Shown here: one piece after another, positions 42,644 through 47,189 of the stretch
Layout of the letters: each line of letters starts with the position of its first letter
How positions within the stretch are numbered: the first letter of the stretch is position 1
Made by a program: the position numbers and the translations under genes
Notes under the pieces: model-generated
What the model saw: only the letters and a program-made list of their open reading frames with translations
What the model was told of the DNA's origin: nothing
The model's database searches: none
Assembly: GCA_035776675.1 (NCBI GenBank)
Contig: DASTWO010000131.1
Coordinates: 1 to 47,189, forward strand
Reading direction: 5' to 3'
Origin: DASSOY01 sp035776675
Lineage (GTDB): Bacteria > Bacillota > Bacilli > Bacillales > DASSOY01
Length of the DNA stretch: 47,189 bases

Positions 42644-42877
42644 ATGAGTAAACGCATGTCTTACAATGAGAACATGAAAAACTTCGCCACGAGAAAACAG
42701 AATATAGCCAAAGTTTCAATCGCGGACGTTTACTCCCAAATGGTTCTTGACGAGTCATGGTTCAAATTAAGAAAGGAACGACTTGAAGAGGCAATTGATG
42801 AAGCACTGGAAAATCGGAATCGAGAACAGTTTATGAAATTATCCGGGGAATATAAGCTATTGATGCAAACCTGGTAA
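42644..42877 (+). CDS. Small IDEAL-domain protein
   Basis: 77 residues. The C-terminal half (about 36-73) fits the IDEAL domain: AIDEALENRNREQFMKLSGEYKLL. In Bacillales this short domain occurs alone (as in YozD-type proteins) or at the end of YpiB; its function is not settled, though binding of partner helices has been proposed. N-terminus MSKRMSYNENMKNFATRKQ is basic. Own promoter and terminated neighbour mean it is monocistronic or co-transcribed only with the zinc-ribbon gene. Confidence 0.82.
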   Translation: MSKRMSYNENMKNFATRKQNIAKVSIADVYSQMVLDESWFKLRKERLEEAIDEALENRNREQFMKLSGEYKLLMQTW

Positions 42878-43019
42878 GCTTATCATAATTTGCCAGACTT
42901 GTGGAAACCCTACAGGTTAGGGATCAGAAATCGGAAGCCGGAGGAAAGCTTTGTAAGGGAAATATGTTTTCTCCTGCATAGGATTTTGAAATCCCGACAT
43001 CTTATAGGAGGTGTTTCCA

Positions 43020-43283
43020 ATGACCGAACCATATCTATGTCCCGGCTGTGGCACAAACCGAACATGGTTTAACAAAATCGAACAGTCAGATACCTCAATG
43101 AAACTTGATCCGGCATCCGGAGAAATCACAGATGAGTTTCCGTCTGGGGATGGCCTACCTCCGTTCGCGTTTTCCTATAACGGACCCGAATACCAAATTC
43201 AATGTGGTGTTTGCGGTCTTATCGGAGACGAGGAGAGATTTGTGAAAATGGCACGTAATAAACCAAGGACAGTCCGTTCTTAA
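43020..43283 (+). CDS. Small zinc-ribbon protein of unknown function
   Basis: 87 residues from ATG 43020 with AGGAGGTG six bases ahead. Two CxxC pairs, CPGCG (about residue 7) and CGVCG (about 63), can hold one zinc ion; between them is an acidic and proline-rich loop. I do not recognise the family. A weak promoter candidate (TTGATG, 18 bp, CATAAT at 42884-42889) lies at the end of the IDEAL gene. The stop codon lies inside its terminator hairpin. Confidence 0.75.
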   Translation: MTEPYLCPGCGTNRTWFNKIEQSDTSMKLDPASGEITDEFPSGDGLPPFAFSYNGPEYQIQCGVCGLIGDEERFVKMARNKPRTVRS

Positions 43284-43301
43284 ATACGGGCTGTCCTTTT
43301 T
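43265..43301 (+). terminator. Terminator of the zinc-ribbon gene
   Basis: AAGGACAG-t-CCGT, loop, ACGG-g-CTGTCCTT, then T-rich; the loop contains the stop codon TAA. Confidence 0.8.
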
Positions 43302-43311
43302 GAAGAAAAGG

Positions 43312-43341
43312 AGTCAACCGGATATTCCGGTTGACTTTATT
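43312..43341. terminator. Second convergent terminator hairpin
   Basis: AGTCAACCGGA and its perfect 11-bp complement (43326-43336) with loop TAT, followed by TTTATT. Placed between the zinc-ribbon gene and the converging NlpC gene. Confidence 0.75.
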
Positions 43342-43411
43342 ATGGTATTGTCATGGAATTCAATAAGTAAGCCATGGCCTGATTTTACGAGTTTAGGTCT
43401 CCTGACAATAT

Positions 43412-44392
43412 TTAATTTTGAACAATTCTTTTTGCACCGATATAGCGTGAGCTCCAATAATCCAGACTCAGTTGGCTGATTTCCACTCCATCGGATCCTG
43501 CATGAACGAATCGGCCGGACCCAAGATAAATGCCAACGTGTGAAGGACCGGCTTTATAAGTTTCAAAAAACACGAGATCCCCTGCTTGCGGATTGTCTAT
43601 TGGAATGCCATAATTCCAAATGCTGCTGGTTGAACGTGGCACATTAACTCCGTTTTCTTGAAATACGTAATTGATAAACCCACTGCAATCAAAGCCGCTC
43701 GGGGAGGTTCCTCCCCATTGATAAGGCGAGCCAATCAATTGTTTGGCGTCCGTAACCAACCCTGTAGCATCTGAAGTGGATGATGGAGCTGCGACACTCA
43801 ATGTCTGAACATCGGGAGCTTCTTCCGAATTTACTCCAAACAAGGCTCGATGTGTTTGCGGCCCGACAATGCCATCAATTAACAAATCATTGGCTGCCTG
43901 GAAGTGTTTGACTGCGTCCTTTGTAATCGGCCCGAATATGCCATCGACATTATAATTATAGTAGCCCAGAGCTTGTAATTTTTCTTGTGCGGCCCTGACT
44001 GCCTGGCCTCTGTCGCCAATGGTCAAGAGTCTCTCGGACTGTACATAATTTCCCTGAACCGTGAAAAGGGATGAAAGAGTTCTAGGTCCGGCTATGCCGT
44101 CGATTGCAAGGCCGTGAGTTTGTTGGTAGCGTGTAACAGCACCTAAAGTGTGTGGACCGTATATGCCATCAATTGAATCTTGATAATAATCTTTTTGGTG
44201 TAATTGAACTTGTAATGATTTCACCGCTTTGCCGTTTGAACCGTAGTGAAGGATTTGTGTTGTATCGATTTTTATTTTTTTTGCGGTTGAGTCCCCGGTA
44301 GCCGCTCCGACTGCAAGCGGTGCGGATAGAGCGAAACTTGCTGCGGCGGTTGAGAGGATCATTTTCTTTCCCATGTTTACGGTGTCGGTCAT
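43412..44392 (-). CDS. Secreted NlpC/P60 peptidoglycan endopeptidase with two PG-binding domains
   Basis: 326 residues: a signal peptide (cleavage likely near VGAATG, about residue 31), two PG_binding_1 repeats (about 48-108 and 122-183, each ending DGI-GPxT), a Ser/Ala linker, and an NlpC/P60 domain (about 210-326). Catalytic C236 in GFDCSGF, H285 in SHVGIYLG, third polar residue near RFVHAG. It cuts cell-wall peptides, probably D-Glu to diamino acid bonds, in growth or separation. ATG 44392 has GGAGGG seven bases before; promoter candidate TTGTTA, 16 bp, TATTAA at 44426-44453. Confidence 0.93.
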   Translation of the reverse strand: MTDTVNMGKKMILSTAAASFALSAPLAVGAATGDSTAKKIKIDTTQILHYGSNGKAVKSLQVQLHQKDYYQDSIDGIYGPHTLGAVTRYQQTHGLAIDGIAGPRTLSSLFTVQGNYVQSERLLTIGDRGQAVRAAQEKLQALGYYNYNVDGIFGPITKDAVKHFQAANDLLIDGIVGPQTHRALFGVNSEEAPDVQTLSVAAPSSTSDATGLVTDAKQLIGSPYQWGGTSPSGFDCSGFINYVFQENGVNVPRSTSSIWNYGIPIDNPQAGDLVFFETYKAGPSHVGIYLGSGRFVHAGSDGVEISQLSLDYWSSRYIGAKRIVQN

Positions 44393-44558
44393 CACGAATC
44401 CCTCCCGAAGTTTTGATGCATACGCTTAATAGCTATTACAAATCAGATAACAAAATGATGTTCATGACGTTACAGTTCGATTAAATTAAACAAAATCGGC
44501 ATGGGACTTGTACGATGTTGTCGAGCTTTGCATGTCCAATATTGCGAAAGCTACCCGA

Positions 44559-44588
44559 TTCTTCTCATTGTGTGGGTTGTGTTAAAAT
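44559..44588 (+). promoter_or_regulatory. Candidate extended -10 promoter of the threonine aldolase gene
   Basis: TTCTTC (44559-44564), 18 bp, TAAAAT (44583-44588) with TG one base before the -10. It would start RNA close to 44595, only about 16 bases before the GTG start. Confidence 0.45.
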
Positions 44589-44610
44589 TGGTTTAGAAGG
44601 GGAGATGGAT

Positions 44611-45648
44611 GTGATTGATCTTAGAAGCGATACAGTGACAAAACCAACGGAGGAAATGAGAAAAGCTATCTATCAAGCAGATGTTGGTGATGATGTATAC
44701 GGAGAAGATCCAACTGTGAATTTGCTTGAAAGGAAAGCGGCCGAAATACTCGGTAAAGAAGCCGCTCTCTTTGTGACAAGCGGAACACAGGGGAATCAAA
44801 TTGCGGTTTTGACGCATTGCCGCCCCGGTAATGAAATTATCCTGGAGGCTGAGGCGCACATTTATTACTATGAAGGAGCTGCAATATCTGCTTTGGCAGG
44901 TGTACAACCGCGGCCGGTTAACGGGAGTCGGGGAGCTCTGGACCCTGGTGATGTTGAATCGGCCATTCGCGGTGATGATATCCACTATCCGGAAACCGGA
45001 CTCATTTGTGTTGAAAATACCCATAATCGAGCAGGGGGAGCGGTTATCCCGCTGGAAAAAATGAGGGGTATTTATGATGTCGCCAGCCGTCATGGTATAC
45101 CGGTTCATTTAGATGGAGCAAGGCTTTTCAATGCTGCCGTTGCTACGAAAACGCCGGTTGCAGAATTTGCCGCTTGTACGGATACGGTTCAGTTCTGCTT
45201 GTCTAAAGGACTGGGAGCACCGGTAGGATCAATTATTGCAGGAGATGCGGAATTTGTGGCAGGTGCCCGGAAATGGCGAAAACGATTGGGTGGCGGATTG
45301 CGTCAGGCGGGTGTTTTGGCTGCAGCGGGAATCGTCGCTCTGGACAAACATGTCGATCGGTTGGAAGAAGATCATCGCCATGCTGAAATGCTGGCGGAAG
45401 GACTTTCGAAAATAAACGGGCTTACAGTGGAAAATGATGTAGAAACAAACATCGTGCTTGTAAACGTTGGGAAAACTGGCCGTTCTTCAGCGGAATTTGT
45501 TGAGCAATTGAAAGATACGGGGATTTTGGCTGGACCGTTTGGACCGGAAACAGTTCGTTTTACAACTCACTACGATGTATCCACAGAACAAATTCAAAGC
45601 GCTCTTGACAAAATTACGGATATGCTGAGTGTCAGCAATTCTCATTAA
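44611..45648 (+). CDS. Low-specificity L-threonine aldolase
   Basis: Pyridoxal-phosphate enzyme splitting threonine or allo-threonine into glycine and acetaldehyde. 345 residues. N-terminus MIDLRSDTVTKPT is diagnostic; then LFVTSGTQGNQIA, HLDGARLFNAAV, and the cofactor lysine in QFCLSKGLGAPVGS. GTG 44611 is chosen because it gives this N-terminus and GGGGAG sits six bases before; the frame is open upstream to 44515. Followed by two small genes with 11 and 3 bp gaps. Confidence 0.92.
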   Translation: MIDLRSDTVTKPTEEMRKAIYQADVGDDVYGEDPTVNLLERKAAEILGKEAALFVTSGTQGNQIAVLTHCRPGNEIILEAEAHIYYYEGAAISALAGVQPRPVNGSRGALDPGDVESAIRGDDIHYPETGLICVENTHNRAGGAVIPLEKMRGIYDVASRHGIPVHLDGARLFNAAVATKTPVAEFAACTDTVQFCLSKGLGAPVGSIIAGDAEFVAGARKWRKRLGGGLRQAGVLAAAGIVALDKHVDRLEEDHRHAEMLAEGLSKINGLTVENDVETNIVLVNVGKTGRSSAEFVEQLKDTGILAGPFGPETVRFTTHYDVSTEQIQSALDKITDMLSVSNSH

Positions 45649-45659
45649 GGCGGGATTCT

Positions 45660-45965
45660 ATGCAGTTAAAACGTCTCGGAGACCTTGTTGTCGATGATCT
45701 GGGCAATTATTATCATATTGTAGAGAGAGAAGGTAACACTTTAACATTGGCCAACGCTTTTATGGAATTGTCTTTTCGACGCAAGTTAGATGACCTATAT
45801 ATTGAGGAGAATCAAGGTGAATATGTAGGAGCTCATGCGATGGAGATTCTAAAGAGTGTGATCGAACGCGTGAATGCCCGGAAAACGAGTTTGAAGATTA
45901 TCTCTTTGCGCGATTTACAGGAGCAATACATCGTAAAAATGGAACCTCTGTTTGAGAGGAAATAG
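45660..45965 (+). CDS. Conserved-looking protein of unknown function
   Basis: 101 residues, no signal peptide or membrane segment. Alternating hydrophobic pattern GDLVVDDLGNYYHIVEREGNTLTLANA suggests an N-terminal beta-rich fold; the rest is helical and ends RDLQEQYIVKMEPLFERK. I do not recognise the family. Co-transcribed with the threonine aldolase (11-bp gap, GGCGGG before the start) and the following membrane peptide. Confidence 0.65.
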   Translation: MQLKRLGDLVVDDLGNYYHIVEREGNTLTLANAFMELSFRRKLDDLYIEENQGEYVGAHAMEILKSVIERVNARKTSLKIISLRDLQEQYIVKMEPLFERK

Positions 45966-45968
45966 TCG

Positions 45969-46109
45969 ATGAAATTTTTGAAAAAATGGTGGTTCTGGCT
46001 TATTCTTGCGTTGTTTGTCCTGGTCAACATTTGGATGTCCAATGACAAAAGTCAGCCTGCAGAGCCCAATCAACCTCAGTTGAATCATAGTAACATTGGT
46101 ACACATTAA
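45969..46109 (+). CDS. 46-residue single-pass membrane peptide
   Basis: ATG 45969, three bases after the previous stop, with GAGAGG upstream. The sequence starts with Lys-rich MKFLKK, then one transmembrane helix (WWFWLILALFVLVNIWM) and a polar, proline- and asparagine-rich outside tail ending at TAA 46107-46109. Positive-inside rule gives N-in, C-out. Small membrane protein of unknown role, easily missed because of its length. Confidence 0.7.
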   Translation: MKFLKKWWFWLILALFVLVNIWMSNDKSQPAEPNQPQLNHSNIGTH

Positions 46110-46195
46110 ATAGCATCCGGGCAAAAAAAAGATTATATTTCGTAGAAAATACAGTGGGAGATTGGGATCAGCTTGACGGAAGGAGTGTAGTGTCT

Positions 46196-47189
46196 ATGAA
46201 GATTATATCAATTGAACCGACGCCAAGCCCAAATACAATGAAATTGAATATGGACGAAAGTCTGCCTGGCCGCGAAACGCGTAATTTCAAGGCGAGCAAT
46301 GAGGATGAAGCACCTGAGTACGCAAGGAAGTTGTTGGCGATCGAAGGTGTGAAGGGGTTGTATCATGTAGCCGACTTTATTGCCCTGGAACGAGACGGGA
46401 AAGTGGAATGGCAGGCCATTCTGCCGGAAGCACGACGGGTTTTTGGTGAAAAGGATGCCGCAGGGTCGATTGAAGGTTCTGAAGAGCGTCGTTCTGTAAC
46501 GGACTCGTTTGGGGCCGTAACCGTATTTTATCAGATGTTTCGGGGGATCCCGATGCAGATTAAGTTAACGGATGACGAGGAAGAGAAACGGGTTGGTTTG
46601 CCGCAGCGTTTCATGGAAGCGGCGATGAAAGCGGGCGAGGCTTCGGCGAACATGATCATGGAGCGGAAGTGGGAAGAGCAAGGCGCCCGCTACGGCACCA
46701 TGGAGGAAATCGGAGAAAATGTAGCTGAAGAGGTAAATGCCGCTTATGATGATGAGCGGCTTGAGCGACTTGTGAAGCAGGCGTTTCAAGAGGAGGATCA
46801 TTCCGAGGAATCAGTGAAAGAGACCGCTCCCAAGGTGACAGTGGAGATGTTGGACGATCCGGATTGGAAGAAGCGTTATGCGGCTTTGGATCGAATGGAT
46901 CCGGACCTGGAAGATTTGCCGGTGCTTGAAAAGGCTTTGGAGGATCCGAAAATGTCGATTCGTCGACTTGCCGTTGTGTATCTTGGCATGATCGAAAGAC
47001 CTGAAGTGTTGCCGGATCTTTACAGGGCGCTGAAGGACAAATCCGTGACGGTTCGTCGTACAGCCGGGGATTGTCTTTCGGATCTCGGGGATACGGACGC
47101 AATCGGGCAAATGATAGCGGCCTTGAAAGATCCGAGTCGGATTGTACGCTGGCGCGCGGCAATGTTCCTTTACGAGGTTGGAGATGAAT
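46196..47189 (+). CDS. Conserved virulence factor C (CvfC)-like protein, partial
   Basis: The first 331 residues are visible; the gene runs past the right edge. An Nfu/NifU N-terminal-type domain (about 1-85: SIEPTPSPNTMKLNMDESLP, GVKGLYHVADFIALERDG) is followed by a helical region (about 120-225) and HEAT-like repeats from about 230 (WKKRYAALDRM, SIRRLAVVYLGMIE, TVRRTAGDCLSDLGD, IVRWRAAMFLYEVGD). In Staphylococcus, CvfC affects virulence-gene expression; in Bacillales the molecular role is unclear. AAGGAG lies 11 bases or so before ATG 46196. Confidence 0.87.
   Translation, partial: MKIISIEPTPSPNTMKLNMDESLPGRETRNFKASNEDEAPEYARKLLAIEGVKGLYHVADFIALERDGKVEWQAILPEARRVFGEKDAAGSIEGSEERRSVTDSFGAVTVFYQMFRGIPMQIKLTDDEEEKRVGLPQRFMEAAMKAGEASANMIMERKWEEQGARYGTMEEIGENVAEEVNAAYDDERLERLVKQAFQEEDHSEESVKETAPKVTVEMLDDPDWKKRYAALDRMDPDLEDLPVLEKALEDPKMSIRRLAVVYLGMIERPEVLPDLYRALKDKSVTVRRTAGDCLSDLGDTDAIGQMIAALKDPSRIVRWRAAMFLYEVGDE

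Noticed and set aside
42890..43072. 60-codon frame overlapping the zinc-ribbon gene
   Set aside because: Out of frame with the gene at 43020, which has an ideal ribosome site and paired CxxC motifs.

Overview
The window looks like chromosomal DNA of a spore-former-type Bacillota (Bacillales). Supporting signs are strong AGGAGG-type ribosome sites, many GTG/TTG starts, sigma-A promoters, U-tailed terminators, CcpA-type cre sites, and families typical of Bacillales: YumC-type ferredoxin reductase, a YwqA/YwqB-like SNF2-SWIM pair, an IDEAL-domain protein, PucR, and CvfC with an Nfu N-terminal domain plus HEAT repeats. I cannot name the genus. I see no rRNA, tRNA, insertion sequence, CRISPR array or phage gene.

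Layout. (1) 1-3451, minus strand: an oxidative catabolic operon (amidohydrolase, Rieske ferredoxin, aldehyde dehydrogenase, ferredoxin-NADP reductase) that runs off the left edge. (2) 3452-3849: a divergent control region with an exactly 10-bp-phased CAGT array, two promoters, a 17-bp dyad and a perfect cre site. (3) 3850-15383, plus strand: a long catabolic gene set (aldehyde dehydrogenase, 2-hydroxyacid dehydrogenase, YtcJ-type amidohydrolase, omega-aminotransferase, two CoA-transferase subunits, acyl-CoA dehydrogenase, thiolase, FadR-type GntR regulator, acyl-CoA ligase). It is interrupted at 11700-11915 by a six-copy GACGCA array with 20-bp spacing. (4) 15384-25840: a LacI-controlled glycoside locus (regulator, Opp-type ABC importer, GH1 beta-glucosidase, aldo/keto reductase, SGNH esterase). 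(5) 25872-28970: a PucR regulator divergent from a class-III aminotransferase. (6) 29122-32541: MoxR / DUF58 / membrane protein. (7) 32613-39019: M20 amidohydrolase, MFS exporter, SNF2-SWIM pair and a small charged protein. (8) 39062-40501, minus strand: an HpaB-family flavin monooxygenase without its reductase. (9) 40502-42535: a 591-bp non-coding leader, then a DEAD-box RNA helicase. (10) 42644-47189: an IDEAL-domain protein, a zinc ribbon, an NlpC/P60 cell-wall hydrolase, threonine aldolase, two small unknown genes and CvfC (cut by the right edge).

How the genes may work together (inference): region 3 reads as a route from an amide or amine (hydrolase, transaminase, aldehyde dehydrogenase) to an acid, then CoA activation, dehydrogenation and thiolysis. 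It would be controlled by its own GntR regulator and by carbon catabolite repression. Region 1 supplies electron carriers of the kind that serve a Rieske oxygenase, which is not in view. Region 4 imports a beta-glucoside or oligosaccharide and breaks it down inside the cell.

The least explained elements are the two short-period arrays (3549-3608 and 11710-11830), the leader upstream of the DEAD-box helicase, the MoxR operon lacking a transglutaminase core, and the undefined substrate of region 3.
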